NCBI GenBank assembly: GCA_001898965.1 | Contig: MKVW01000004.1 | Span: 110,523 to 174,522, forward strand | Direction of reading: 5' to 3' | From: Rhizobiales bacterium 62-17 | GTDB lineage: Bacteria; Pseudomonadota; Alphaproteobacteria; Rhizobiales; Beijerinckiaceae | Length of the DNA: 64,000 nucleotides | Part shown: one piece after another, positions 30,322 to 39,064 of the stretch | Layout: each line of letters starts with the position of its first letter | Position numbering within the stretch: position 1 is the stretch's first letter | Program-made: the position numbers and the translations under genes | The notes under the pieces: model-generated | Database searches by the model: none | The model's input: the letters and a program-made list of their open reading frames with translations, nothing else | What the model was told of the DNA's origin: nothing

Positions 30322-31365
30322 ATGGCACGATTCCCGCGCCTGTCGTTCGTAACGGCACTTGCCGTCCTCAGTGCATGGCCTGCCGCGGCCCAGTCTCCCG
30401 AAGCTTTTTACAAAGGCCGGAAGATGGACATGATCATCGGCTATTCGAGCGGCGGCACTTACGATCTCTACGCGCGCCTGATGGCCCGGTTCCTGGCGAA
30501 TTATATTCCCGGCAATCCGGTGATCGTGCCGCGCAACATGCCGGGCGGCGGCAGCCGTACCGCAACAGCCTGGGTCTATTCCGCCGCCCCGAAGGACGGC
30601 TCCGTACTGGCGACGGCCGATCAATCGCTCGCCATCGCGCAAGCCCTGGGCGATCCGCAGATCCGCTTCGATGTGAACAAGCTGATCTATATCGGCAACC
30701 CGAGCCGCGAAAATAATACCACAGTCGCTTGGCACACGTCAGGTATTCGCACCATCGAAGATGCGACGAAGCAGGAAGTCACGGTCGGCGCCACCGGCGG
30801 CTCGACGTCGTCGCAATATCCCAAGGCGATGAACGCCCTCCTCGGCACCAAGTTCAAAATCATCCTCGGCTATCCCGGCGGCAACGACATCAACATCGCG
30901 CTCGAACGCGGCGAGGTCGCGGTGCGAGGATCCAACACCTGGCAATCGTGGAAGTCGACGCGCGCCGATTGGCTGCGCGACAAGAAGATCAACATTCTCG
31001 TGCAGATCGGCCTCAACAAGGCCGAGGATCTTCCCGACGTCCCGCTCTTGATGGACCTTGCCAAGAACGATCAGGACCGCGCCGTCCTGAAACTGCTCTC
31101 ATCGCCCACCGAAATCGGCCGGCCGATTTTCACCACGCCGGATACACCGGCGGATCGCGTCAAGATTCTGCGCGACGCCTTCGACACCATGGTTGCCGAT
31201 CCGAAATTCGTCGAGGAAGCCAAGCGCGAGAAATTCGAGATCGATCCGGTGAGCGGTGCGCAAATGCAGAAGATCGTCGCCGATATCGTCGCCTCGCCGA
31301 AGAACATCACCCAGCGCCTCAACGAGATCATTGGCGAAGTCGAACAGAACACGAGTTCAAAATAA
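30322..31365 (+). CDS. Bug/TctC-family periplasmic substrate-binding protein
   Basis: A 347-residue exported protein (signal RLSFVTALAVLSAWPAAAQS). The mature part begins PEAFYKGRKMDMIIGYSSGGTYDLYARLMARF, given here in two pieces; the phosphate-like loop GYSSGGTYD matches the Bug carboxylate-binding loop, and VPRNMPGGGS matches the second contact. It belongs to the divergent subgroup in which AFYKGR replaces the usual WPARP. A strong GGAGG lies before ATG 30322. It is followed 23 bases later by a class II aldolase gene, so the two form an operon. Ligand unknown, likely an organic acid. Confidence 0.92.
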   Translation: MARFPRLSFVTALAVLSAWPAAAQSPEAFYKGRKMDMIIGYSSGGTYDLYARLMARFLANYIPGNPVIVPRNMPGGGSRTATAWVYSAAPKDGSVLATADQSLAIAQALGDPQIRFDVNKLIYIGNPSRENNTTVAWHTSGIRTIEDATKQEVTVGATGGSTSSQYPKAMNALLGTKFKIILGYPGGNDINIALERGEVAVRGSNTWQSWKSTRADWLRDKKINILVQIGLNKAEDLPDVPLLMDLAKNDQDRAVLKLLSSPTEIGRPIFTTPDTPADRVKILRDAFDTMVADPKFVEEAKREKFEIDPVSGAQMQKIVADIVASPKNITQRLNEIIGEVEQNTSSK

Positions 31366-31388
31366 GCGATCTAGGGAATGAAACGACC

Positions 31389-32141
31389 ATGACTGGCACA
31401 CAATCGACATCGAATTCACTGGCGCGCCTGCGGCGCGAAGTGGCAATCACCTCGCGCATTCTGGTGATGGAAGGCATGCTGGACTATTCCGGCCACGTCA
31501 GCGTCCGCATTCCGGGCCAGGATGCTTATTACATTCAGCCGTCGACCGACCCGCGTTCCCATATCGATCCGGAACGGCTCATCATGGTCGATTTCGAGGG
31601 CAATATTCTCGGCGATCACAATCGCAAGCCGCCGGTGGAAATCCCGATCCACGGTGAAATCTACAAGGCGCGGCCAGACGTGCAGTCGCTCGTTCACTGC
31701 CACATGGAACTCGCCATCATGTTCACCATGATGGAAGACGTGCAGCTCGTGCCGATGCGCTCGCGCGCCGCCCGCTGGGCGAGCGGCATCCCGACCAGCA
31801 ATGATCCGACCCACATCAAGACCAAGAAACAGGGCAAGATTCTAGCCGACGACCTCGGGCCCCATCATGCCGCGCTGATGCGCGCCCATGGTCTCATCCT
31901 GGTGGCGGAATCAGTGCCGGCCCTTCTGGTCGATGCCGTCCATTTCGACGAAAACGCCCGCGCGCAGATGCAGGTGATGCAGGCTGGCCGCAAGATCAAG
32001 CCGCTGACGCCGGAAGAACTCGACCTCCTGGAAAAATCCGAGATGCGCGAATTCCACGTCGGCAAGCTCTGGAAATACTATCTGAACAAGGCCGAGAAAG
32101 TCGGCATCATTCCGCCGGAATGGGCGGAAGAAACCGCCTGA
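31389..32141 (+). CDS. Class II aldolase/adducin-fold protein
   Basis: A 250-residue zinc enzyme of the class II aldolase fold. Zinc-binding signs are IHGEIYKARPDVQSLVHCHM (split between the HGE helix and the HCH pair) and LMRAHGLIL for the third His. Members include L-fuculose- and L-ribulose-phosphate enzymes as well as aromatic-acid decarboxylases such as 3,4-dihydroxyphthalate decarboxylase; no phosphate-binding sugar signature is evident, and the neighbouring carboxylate-binding protein makes a decarboxylase or lyase of an organic acid more likely. The start ATG 31389 follows the Bug stop closely. The same frame is open upstream but overlaps the Bug gene in another frame. Confidence 0.88.
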   Translation: MTGTQSTSNSLARLRREVAITSRILVMEGMLDYSGHVSVRIPGQDAYYIQPSTDPRSHIDPERLIMVDFEGNILGDHNRKPPVEIPIHGEIYKARPDVQSLVHCHMELAIMFTMMEDVQLVPMRSRAARWASGIPTSNDPTHIKTKKQGKILADDLGPHHAALMRAHGLILVAESVPALLVDAVHFDENARAQMQVMQAGRKIKPLTPEELDLLEKSEMREFHVGKLWKYYLNKAEKVGIIPPEWAEETA

Positions 32142-32144
32142 AAC

Positions 32145-33371
32145 TTAGCGTTGAGCCCACTTTGCCGCAGCTTCGCCCGCGGCAAAGCCGGTGGCAAAAG
32201 AAGCCTGCAGCAGATAGCCGCCGGTCGGGGCTTCCCAATCGAGCATCTCACCGGCAACGAACACGCCAGGCAGGCGCTTGAGCATCAGTTGCTCATTGAC
32301 CTCATCGAAACTGATGCCGCCGGCGCTGGAAATGGCGCGTTCGATCGGTCGTGGACGCAGCAGGCGCAAGGGCAATGCCTTGATCCGCTCTGCAAGCGCC
32401 ATGGGCTCACCCGGCAACGCACCCGCTTCATAGAGCAGAGCCGAAGCAAGCGGCGGCAATCCGGCGGCTTTACGCAAATGCGATGACATCGACGCCTTGC
32501 CGCGCGGCGCAGCGAGACGCGTGGCGAGCTGCCCAGCCTCGAGATCGGGACGCAGATCGATGTTCAGCATCGCCTGTCCATCGCGCGCGATCGCCTCACG
32601 CAACAAGGGCGACAGGGCATAGACCACCCCGCCCTCGATGCCATAATCGGCGACCATCGCTTCGCCACGCACACGCTCGCCGTCGAACTCAAGTGCGATA
32701 TTCTTCAGCGGCGTTCCAGCGAAGCGCTGCCGCAGATGCGCCGACCAGTCGATCTCAAAGCCGCAATTGGACGGCCGCAACGCAGCGACGGCGAGCCCTT
32801 GCCGCTCGAATATCGGCGCCCACGCGCCATCGGAGCCGAGACGCGGCCAGGAGCCACCGCCGAGCGCCAGAACGGTCACATCCGCCGTCAGCTTGAGGGC
32901 CTGGCCGGACGGACCGTTCAGCAGCACGGCGCCATCGGTGACACCCGTGAACACATGGCGCGGCCGCAACACTACGCCCAGCTCATCCAGCCGGCGCAGC
33001 CAGGCGCGCAGCAGCGGCGACGCCTTGAAACTTTCGGGAAACACCCGCCCGCTTGATCCGACGAAGGTCGGCACACCCAATTCCGCACTCCAATCGCGCA
33101 GGGCTTGCGGCGGGAACCCTGCCAAAATCGGCCGCAAAACCTCGGCCGCCGCGCCATAGCGCATGACGAAACGCTCGAAATCCTCGCTGTGGGTCAGATT
33201 GAGGCCGCCCCGCCCGGCGAGCAGGAATTTGCGCGCCGGCGAGGCCATGCGGTCGAAAACGGTCACGGCAAGGCCGGCGCGAGCCAGACGTTCCGCCGCC
33301 ATCAGCCCCGCGGGGCCCGCCCCGACGACAAAAGCGCTTTTCTGGCCCAATCCACTGCCCTGCTGATTCAT
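32145..33371 (-). CDS. HI0933/YhiN-like NAD(P)/FAD flavoprotein
   Basis: A 408-residue flavoprotein of the family named for HI0933 (TIGR03862-type subgroup in alphaproteobacteria). The dinucleotide fold starts FVVGAGPAGLMAAERLARAG; the family marks KFLLAGRGGLNLTHSE and LALGGGSWPRLGSDGA follow, and the C-terminal FAD block is GVFVAGEMLDWEAPTGGYLL. Function of the family is unsettled. It is convergent with the aldolase gene (3-base gap) and divergent from rluD (46-base gap). Confidence 0.92.
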   Translation of the reverse strand: MNQQGSGLGQKSAFVVGAGPAGLMAAERLARAGLAVTVFDRMASPARKFLLAGRGGLNLTHSEDFERFVMRYGAAAEVLRPILAGFPPQALRDWSAELGVPTFVGSSGRVFPESFKASPLLRAWLRRLDELGVVLRPRHVFTGVTDGAVLLNGPSGQALKLTADVTVLALGGGSWPRLGSDGAWAPIFERQGLAVAALRPSNCGFEIDWSAHLRQRFAGTPLKNIALEFDGERVRGEAMVADYGIEGGVVYALSPLLREAIARDGQAMLNIDLRPDLEAGQLATRLAAPRGKASMSSHLRKAAGLPPLASALLYEAGALPGEPMALAERIKALPLRLLRPRPIERAISSAGGISFDEVNEQLMLKRLPGVFVAGEMLDWEAPTGGYLLQASFATGFAAGEAAAKWAQR

Positions 33372-33417
33372 GCCAAAGCCTTAGTCCGATCGGTGCCGCT
33401 GTGCTATCCCTCCGCCC

Positions 33418-34530
33418 ATGAACCAGCATGCCAAGCGCCGCCACCAGGCGGGTATTTTCGATCTGCCCGACGACGATGACGATCTGCCGCGGCCGCCGCC
33501 GCGCCTGTTGGCGACGCCGGAGGCCGGCCAACGCAGCCACACCGTCGATGAAGCAGGCGCCGGCCAGCGGCTTGATCGCTATCTGGCGGGGCTGGCCGAC
33601 GCTGCCGGCGAAGCCCTGTCGCGCACGCGCATCCAGGCCTTGATCGAAGACGGCCAGGTCACCATCGACGGACAGGCCGCCCGCGACACCAAATCAAAGG
33701 TCCGCGCCGGACAGACCGTCACCATCGACGTGCCGCCCCCCGTGGCGGCCGAGCCGGAAGGCGAGAACATCCCGCTCAACATCGTCTTCGAGGACGAACA
33801 TCTCATCATCGTCGACAAGCCGGCGGGACTGGTCGTGCATCCCTCCGCCGGCCATGAGACGGGCACGCTCGTCAACGCCCTTATCGCCCATTGCGGCGCC
33901 TCGCTGTCGGGCGTCGGCGGCGTCCGACGGCCCGGCATTGTCCATCGCATCGACAAGGACACATCGGGCCTGCTCGTCGTCGCCAAGACCGATGCCGCCC
34001 ATCAAGGGCTTGCCGCGCTCTTTGCCGATCACGGCCGCACCATGCGGCTCGAACGCGAATATCTGGCGCTCGTCTGGGGCGCCCCGCAACGTGGCCACGG
34101 CACCATCGAGACCGCCATCGGTCGCCATCCCACCCATCGCGAGAAACAGGCCGTCGTGCACGGCGATCGCGGCCGCGAAGCCATCACCCATTGGGAATTG
34201 CAGGAGACCTTCGGCAAGCGAGAGGCGCCGATCGCCGCGCTGATCGCCTGCCAACTCGAAACCGGACGCACCCACCAGATCCGCGTTCACATGACCCATA
34301 TCGGCCACCCTCTGATGGGCGACCCGGTTTATGCCACGGGCTTTCGCACCAAGGCCGCCCGGCTCGACGAAGAACCACGTGAGCGCCTGGAACAGCTCGG
34401 CCGGCAAGCTTTGCATGCCGCCGTGCTGGGCTTCGACCATCCGATCACCGGCGAGGCCCTGACCTTCGAAAGCGAACTGCCGCAAGACATGGCCTTGCTT
34501 CTCGAAGCGCTGCGGACGCAAGCGGAGTGA
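33418..34530 (+). CDS. rluD: 23S rRNA pseudouridine synthase, RluD type
   Basis: Makes pseudouridines in helix 69 of 23S rRNA. The 370-residue product has an acidic N-terminal tail of about 40 residues, an S4 RNA-binding domain (RLDRYLAGLADAAGEALSRT, IEDGQVTIDGQAA) and the catalytic domain with the aspartate motif HRIDKDTSGLLVVAK. Further marks are VDKPAGLVVHPSAGH and ETGRTHQIRVHM. The start is ATG 33418, divergent from the flavoprotein gene. RluD and related RluA-family enzymes are hard to separate, so the symbol is probable rather than certain. This housekeeping gene splits the accessory region. Confidence 0.92.
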   Translation: MNQHAKRRHQAGIFDLPDDDDDLPRPPPRLLATPEAGQRSHTVDEAGAGQRLDRYLAGLADAAGEALSRTRIQALIEDGQVTIDGQAARDTKSKVRAGQTVTIDVPPPVAAEPEGENIPLNIVFEDEHLIIVDKPAGLVVHPSAGHETGTLVNALIAHCGASLSGVGGVRRPGIVHRIDKDTSGLLVVAKTDAAHQGLAALFADHGRTMRLEREYLALVWGAPQRGHGTIETAIGRHPTHREKQAVVHGDRGREAITHWELQETFGKREAPIAALIACQLETGRTHQIRVHMTHIGHPLMGDPVYATGFRTKAARLDEEPRERLEQLGRQALHAAVLGFDHPITGEALTFESELPQDMALLLEALRTQAE

Positions 34531-34541
34531 CGAGCGCAATT

Positions 34542-34682
34542 CCGTCATTGCGAGCGAAGCGAAGCAATCCAGGGGCAAAGTGTAGAGTCTAGGATGCAGA
34601 TATGCCTGGACGGCAGGATCTTTCTGGACATTCTAGCGCGCGCCCCTGGGTTGCTTCGTCGCTGCACTCCTCGCAATGACGG
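34542..34682. repeat. Pair of dispersed palindromic repeats between convergent genes
   Basis: A 34-base unit at 34542-34575 starts CCGTCATTGCGAGCGAAGCG and ends CAATCCAGGGG. An inverted relative lies at 34643-34682, starting CCCCTGGGTTGCTTCG and ending TCGCAATGACGG. The transcript could fold into a long hairpin with a 67-base loop. The same unit occurs at 38352-38421. This type of CATTGCGAG...CAATCC element is dispersed in many proteobacterial genomes. Both copies here fill gaps between converging genes. Confidence 0.8.
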
Positions 34683-34689
34683 AAATGCT

Positions 34690-35724
34690 CTAGTTCTTCG
34701 TCCGGATCGCGTCTCTGATTTTGCCCAGCAAAGCCGGCGACGCTGAGTAAATTTTTTCCAACAGCTTTTGCAGGTCTTCGCCGGAGGTCGGGTCGACCTC
34801 AAGCCCCATGCGCTTGGCTTCCGCCTGCAACTCCGGCGCCTGCCATGTGTCCATAAAGGCCTTGCGCAAAACAGCGACGCGTTCGCGCGGCACGTCCGGC
34901 GCGACGAAATAAGGCCGCGCGAATATCTCCTGCGCGTAGAGCGTGTTCAAGATGGTGCGCTGTTCCTCGGTCTTGGCGAATTCCAAGGTGCGCGGTACGC
35001 CCTGCTTGTCGAGTTCATCGACACCCCGGGCATTTTCCTGCGCAATCACACGGAGCTTCTTTTCGGCAAGCAGCGGCGCATATTGCGCGGAAAGGCTCGT
35101 CCAGTTCATGCCGCACATGCCGTGAATTTCGTTTTTCTCGATGGCCGCCATGATCTCGCGACTGCTGGGATAGCCGAGCACCGGCTTGAATTTCGCACCC
35201 AGCACGTTGTTGAGCAGAATAGGCAGATAGCCCGTCGCTTCGGTCTCGCTCGTGCCACCGACGACCAGTTCCGCCTTGAACGTATCGGCGAACGTCTTGG
35301 CCGGCGCATCGGGACGCGCCACACAGACGAAGAGATCGGCGCTCGCACTGCCAAGATAGTGCAAGCGCATCGGATCATAGCGCAACCGCGTCGCATCTTC
35401 GAGAATGGCGGCAAGCGGTTGTGACGAAAAGGCGGCACCGATAATGGTTCCATCTTTCACAGCCGTCGTCGCCACATGCGCCGCCATCACATTGCTGGCA
35501 TTTCCCGGCATATTGGACACGACGACATTGGGCGCACCGGGCACATGCGCGCTGAGAAAACGCGCCATCAGCCGTGCATAGACATCATAGCCGCCACCGG
35601 CCGACGTCCCGACCAGAATGGCGATCGTACGACCCTTGTAGAATTGTGCGACCGCCTCTTGTGCGCCAGCCGGTTGAAAGGCGGCCGTGATCACGAAAAC
35701 AGCCGCAACGAGGAACCTGCCCAC
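34690..35724 (-). CDS. Bug/TctC-family periplasmic substrate-binding protein
   Basis: A 344-residue exported protein. GTG 35724 gives MGRFLVAAVFVITAAFQPAGA, a good signal peptide, and is preceded by AAGGAG 6 bases upstream. An upstream in-frame extension to 35994 lacks a signal and crosses the divergent gene, so I reject it. The mature protein starts QEAVAQFYKGRTIAILVGTS, then the binding loop GTSAGGGYDVYARL and VVSNMPGNAS. It is of the same FYKGR subgroup as the Bug protein at 30322. It diverges from the FAD oxidoreductase gene (173-base gap). No permease of its own is adjacent. Confidence 0.9.
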   Translation of the reverse strand: MGRFLVAAVFVITAAFQPAGAQEAVAQFYKGRTIAILVGTSAGGGYDVYARLMARFLSAHVPGAPNVVVSNMPGNASNVMAAHVATTAVKDGTIIGAAFSSQPLAAILEDATRLRYDPMRLHYLGSASADLFVCVARPDAPAKTFADTFKAELVVGGTSETEATGYLPILLNNVLGAKFKPVLGYPSSREIMAAIEKNEIHGMCGMNWTSLSAQYAPLLAEKKLRVIAQENARGVDELDKQGVPRTLEFAKTEEQRTILNTLYAQEIFARPYFVAPDVPRERVAVLRKAFMDTWQAPELQAEAKRMGLEVDPTSGEDLQKLLEKIYSASPALLGKIRDAIRTKN

Positions 35725-35897
35725 TGCAATCTCCTTCTGTTTCGCCTGTATCAAAACCGACACCGCCCCGTGAGGTTCCTGTTGCAAGACCATTCGGAAG
35801 GACAAAATCGCCTGCACAAATCTCTTGCTTGCCCTGGTTACGCCGCTAACCTGCCCGGCCAAGAACAAAAGAGACAGGAACATAAAGAGGACGTCTG

Positions 35898-37262
35898 ATG
35901 GGGCTTGCGCATTCTGAACATTCCAATCCAGAGACGGTTGGTGAAGTCGCGACGGGAACGCGCATCGTCCGCCGCGACGCCCATGCGCCCACACAACGGG
36001 TTTCCTGTGACATTTGCGTGATTGGCTCCGGCGCCGCCGGCATTTCCGCGGCTCTCGAAGCCGCGCGTTTGGGCCGGCGCGTCATTCTGGTCGATTCCCT
36101 GCCGGTGCTTGGCGGACAAGCCGTCAATTCGATCATCGGCACGTTCTGCGGCCTCTTTTCCAACGGCGATTACGGCTATCAATTCACCCACGGCATCGCC
36201 GACGATATTCTCAGTGATCTTGGCGCCATGGATAAGGCGCTCTTCTATCGCCACGGTCCGGTAACGACCGTCGTCTATTACGATGAAGTGGCGCTCGGCC
36301 GCTGGGTCGAAGAGAGCGTGCGCAAGGCTGGCATCGTCACCATTCTCGGCGCCATCATGCGCAAGGTCGAACGGAACGGACGACGCGTCAAATCGATCGA
36401 ACTGGCGACGCGCTATGGTGATGTCATCGTCGAAGCGACAGGTTTCGTCGATGCTTCCGGCGATGCAGCGCTCGCCTGGCTCGGCGGCTTCGCCTGCCGC
36501 GAGCCCTCTGGCAATCCCGTGTTCGGCACGCAAATGGTGGTCGTCGAGAACATCGATGAATCAGCCCATCCGACGCGTGCGCAATTGGCGCAGAAGATGG
36601 AGGAAAAGGGCGAGGCCTATGGCCTGCTGCGCCGCAATTGCGTGTCCTTCGTCATCCCCGGCCGCAATATCGCCGCGCTCAACATGACCCATACGGAGAC
36701 GCCGCTCGAACCGCTCGCCGCCTCCAAGTCGACGCTCGACGGCAAGGCGCAGGCCGATCTCTCTGTCAAATTCCTGATGGAACAATTTCCCGACTGTTTC
36801 GGGAAAGCGAAAATCCGCAGCTATGGCATGCCGGGCATAAGGCAGACGCGCTGGATCGTCGGCAAGCATCAGCTCTCGCTCGATGAAGTGCGCCAAGGTT
36901 TTCGTCATCCCGATGCCATCGGCCGCACCGCCTGGCCGGTGGAGCTGCATGACCACGGCGCCGGCTATGCCTGGCAGACCTTTCCGGAAGATCACGCCCA
37001 TTACATTCCGCTCGGTTCGCTCATCCCGGAAGAGGCTGACAATCTCTGCGCCGCCGGCCGCTGCATCGATGCCGATCTCGCAGCACTTTCGAGCGTGCGC
37101 GTGATGGGGCCTTGCATGGCCATGGGAGCCGCTGCCGCCCACGCGCTGGATCTCGCGGGTTCCGGCAGCGTGCAACAGATCGATGTGGGCGCCTTGCAGA
37201 AGCGCCTCAGCGATAATCTCGACCGCACCGACGGCGGCGGAAAGGATAGAAACCTGAACTAG
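35898..37262 (+). CDS. FAD-dependent oxidoreductase
   Basis: A 454-residue flavoprotein of the FAD-dependent oxidoreductase family that includes succinate-dehydrogenase-like and thiazole-type folds. The dinucleotide motif is CVIGSGAAGISAALEAARLG near residue 40, followed by the FAD ribose Asp (ILVDSLPVLGGQA). The C-terminal FAD block is NLCAAGRCIDADLAALSSVR followed by MGPCMAMGAAAAHAL. The ATG at 35898 is the first codon of a clear family frame; the first 35 residues are less ordered. It is followed 26 bases later by a periplasmic binding protein gene, so both may belong to one catabolic operon. Substrate unknown. Confidence 0.87.
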   Translation: MGLAHSEHSNPETVGEVATGTRIVRRDAHAPTQRVSCDICVIGSGAAGISAALEAARLGRRVILVDSLPVLGGQAVNSIIGTFCGLFSNGDYGYQFTHGIADDILSDLGAMDKALFYRHGPVTTVVYYDEVALGRWVEESVRKAGIVTILGAIMRKVERNGRRVKSIELATRYGDVIVEATGFVDASGDAALAWLGGFACREPSGNPVFGTQMVVVENIDESAHPTRAQLAQKMEEKGEAYGLLRRNCVSFVIPGRNIAALNMTHTETPLEPLAASKSTLDGKAQADLSVKFLMEQFPDCFGKAKIRSYGMPGIRQTRWIVGKHQLSLDEVRQGFRHPDAIGRTAWPVELHDHGAGYAWQTFPEDHAHYIPLGSLIPEEADNLCAAGRCIDADLAALSSVRVMGPCMAMGAAAAHALDLAGSGSVQQIDVGALQKRLSDNLDRTDGGGKDRNLN

Positions 37263-37288
37263 GGGACAGACTGGAAGGGAGGGAACAG

Positions 37289-38332
37289 ATGAAGACGATC
37301 AGAAAGAAGGGAACGGCCTTGATGGCCTTCGCCATGGCGCTGTCGCTGACGGCGCCAGCAGCCTTGGCCCAGAACGCCGCTTGGGACAAAGTGATCGCCG
37401 ACGCCAAGAACGAGAAGGAACTCGTTCTCTACACGGCGCTCGTCGGCGACCCAACTTTGAAAGCCATCGTCCAGGGCTTCCAAAGTAAATACGGCATTAC
37501 GGTCAACGTTCTCGAAGGTCGTGGTTCCGACATCCGCGAACGTGCCCGCGTCGAACAAGGCGCCGGTCGCTTCATCGCCGATGTCACCTATACGTCGGAA
37601 GGCCAGGCACGGCTGATTGCCCGCGAGGACAAGAGCTATGTGCAGCACGAGGCGGTGCCCAACATCACCACCTTGAAGCCCGAATTCGCCAAGATGACGA
37701 GCGACAATCTCTTCGCCCCGTCGATGACCATCCCTTACGGCATTCTCATCAATGCCTCGATGGTCAAGCCGGAGGATGAACCCAAGAGCTGGGCCGATCT
37801 CGCCAATTCGAAATGGAAGGGCAAGATTCTCTCCGACGACGTGCGCGCCGTTGGCGGCGGCTATCTGATGTTCTTCGCCCAGCTCAATGCACCGGGCCTT
37901 GGCGAAAAATATCATCAGGAGCTGGCGAAGAACGAACCGTCCTTCACCCGCGACATGCGGGAGGCCGGCCGCCGCGTCGCACGCGGCGAATATCCTATTT
38001 ATGTGCCATTCATCCTCACCGACATCGCCAATCTGAAGGGATTGCCCGTCAAGCCGATCATTCCGACCGAAGGCGTGCCCTTCGTGCTTTATGGCAATGT
38101 GCTGATGCGCAATGCGCCGCACCCCAATGCGGCGCGCCTCTATATCGATTACGGCATGTCGGAAGAAGCGCAATTGCTCTGGGCGAAAACTGGCATGGGC
38201 GTCGTGCGTGACGGTTTGGCCGATAAGATTCCGCCGGAGGTGAGGCCCTTCGCCAATGCCAAACTGCTCGGCACCACCGATCCCGATCGACAAAACGAGG
38301 GCATCGCTCTCGCCAAGAAGATTTATCAGTAG
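37289..38332 (+). CDS. ABC-type extracellular solute-binding protein (family 1/8)
   Basis: A 347-residue exported protein (signal MKTIRKKGTALMAFAMALSL then TAPAALAQ). The mature part has WDKVIADAKNEKELVLYTAL and ILINASMVKPEDEPKSWADL, typical of the binding proteins that resemble iron(III) and putrescine/spermidine carriers, with a C-terminal WAKTGMGVV block. AAGGGAGGG precedes ATG 37289. No ABC permease or ATPase gene is in the window, so the membrane partner must lie elsewhere or be lost. The ligand is not predictable; the upstream FAD oxidoreductase suggests an organic compound rather than iron. Confidence 0.9.
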   Translation: MKTIRKKGTALMAFAMALSLTAPAALAQNAAWDKVIADAKNEKELVLYTALVGDPTLKAIVQGFQSKYGITVNVLEGRGSDIRERARVEQGAGRFIADVTYTSEGQARLIAREDKSYVQHEAVPNITTLKPEFAKMTSDNLFAPSMTIPYGILINASMVKPEDEPKSWADLANSKWKGKILSDDVRAVGGGYLMFFAQLNAPGLGEKYHQELAKNEPSFTRDMREAGRRVARGEYPIYVPFILTDIANLKGLPVKPIIPTEGVPFVLYGNVLMRNAPHPNAARLYIDYGMSEEAQLLWAKTGMGVVRDGLADKIPPEVRPFANAKLLGTTDPDRQNEGIALAKKIYQ

Positions 38333-38351
38333 GTCAGTCAGCTTCCGGCGA

Positions 38352-38421
38352 CTGGATTGCTTCGCTGCGCTCGCAATGACGGTCTCGTCATTGCGAGGAG
38401 CGGAGCGACGAAGCAATCCAG
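38352..38421. repeat. Second locus of the CATTGCGAG palindromic repeat
   Basis: An arm at 38352-38381 (CTGGATTGCTTCGCTGCG... to GCAATGACG) is followed after 4 bases by its inverted partner at 38386-38421 (CGTCATTGCGAGGAGCGG... to CAATCCAG). The pair forms a near-perfect hairpin with a tiny loop. It begins 19 bases after the binding-protein stop and lies before the converging cupin gene, so it may act as a two-way transcription end or as an mRNA-stabilising element. Arm order is the reverse of that at 34542. Confidence 0.8.
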
Positions 38422-38446
38422 AGCTTCTGGTCTTAGCCTTCAAGCA

Positions 38447-39064
38447 TCAAAGAGTCTTGCCCTTGCGCTCACCGCGCAGGAACTCGCGGATCACCTGCTC
38501 GTTCAGGGTCACGGTCGGATCATATTCCGGCGCATCTTCCATCTGATCGAGCGTGTTGAGCCCCATCTGTTTGAAAATGCGGGCGGTCGAGGAGATCAGC
38601 CGCACCGGCTGCTTCGGATCGGCATTGAAATGCTGATGAATGGTATTCGGCGGAATGTAGATATAGTCGCCGGCCTCCCATTCGAGCTTCTTGATTTCGT
38701 CCTGTGGTGTCCAGGAGAACACGTCGGTGATCTCGACATCGCAATCCTGATGCAGGTCGTAGCCGTGGCCTTCGAGCACATAGACGCATTCCTCGGCCAG
38801 ATGCCGATGCTTGCCCGAGCGTGAGCCCGGGGGAATGATCTGCATATAAGCATCGACCGTCTCGATACGGGTGTTCATCTGCTCGTTAAGGAGATGTTTC
38901 AGCAGCCCCTGCCTCGACATCTCCCAGGGCATTTCATGGGGATGAACGACCTTCTTGCGGCGTGCATTGCGTGATGGCGCGTCGCGCGCATCGTCCAGCA
39001 GGCGCTGATAGAGATGTTCGTTGTTCTGGCCGGTGAGCCAGCTTGCGCTTTCGCCCCAGGCCAT
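38447..39064 (-). CDS. Cupin-domain protein, second of a coupled pair
   Basis: A 205-residue cupin. ATG 39064 (MAWGESASWLTGQNNEHLYQ) overlaps the stop of the upstream cupin gene as TGATG. Metal-binding motif 1 is SGKHRHLAEECVYVLEGHGY (H-x-H, E) and motif 2 is GDYIYIPPNTIHQHFNAD (His). Fold and length resemble ring-cleavage-type cupins such as gentisate 1,2-dioxygenase fragments, but single-domain. It could form a hetero-oligomer with its neighbour, which has matching motifs. Enzymatic activity is not predictable. Confidence 0.88.
   Translation of the reverse strand: MAWGESASWLTGQNNEHLYQRLLDDARDAPSRNARRKKVVHPHEMPWEMSRQGLLKHLLNEQMNTRIETVDAYMQIIPPGSRSGKHRHLAEECVYVLEGHGYDLHQDCDVEITDVFSWTPQDEIKKLEWEAGDYIYIPPNTIHQHFNADPKQPVRLISSTARIFKQMGLNTLDQMEDAPEYDPTVTLNEQVIREFLRGERKGKTL

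Noticed and set aside
34542-38421. CRISPR array
   Set aside because: The repeated units are inverted pairs at two distant loci, not regularly spaced direct repeats with spacers; no cas genes.
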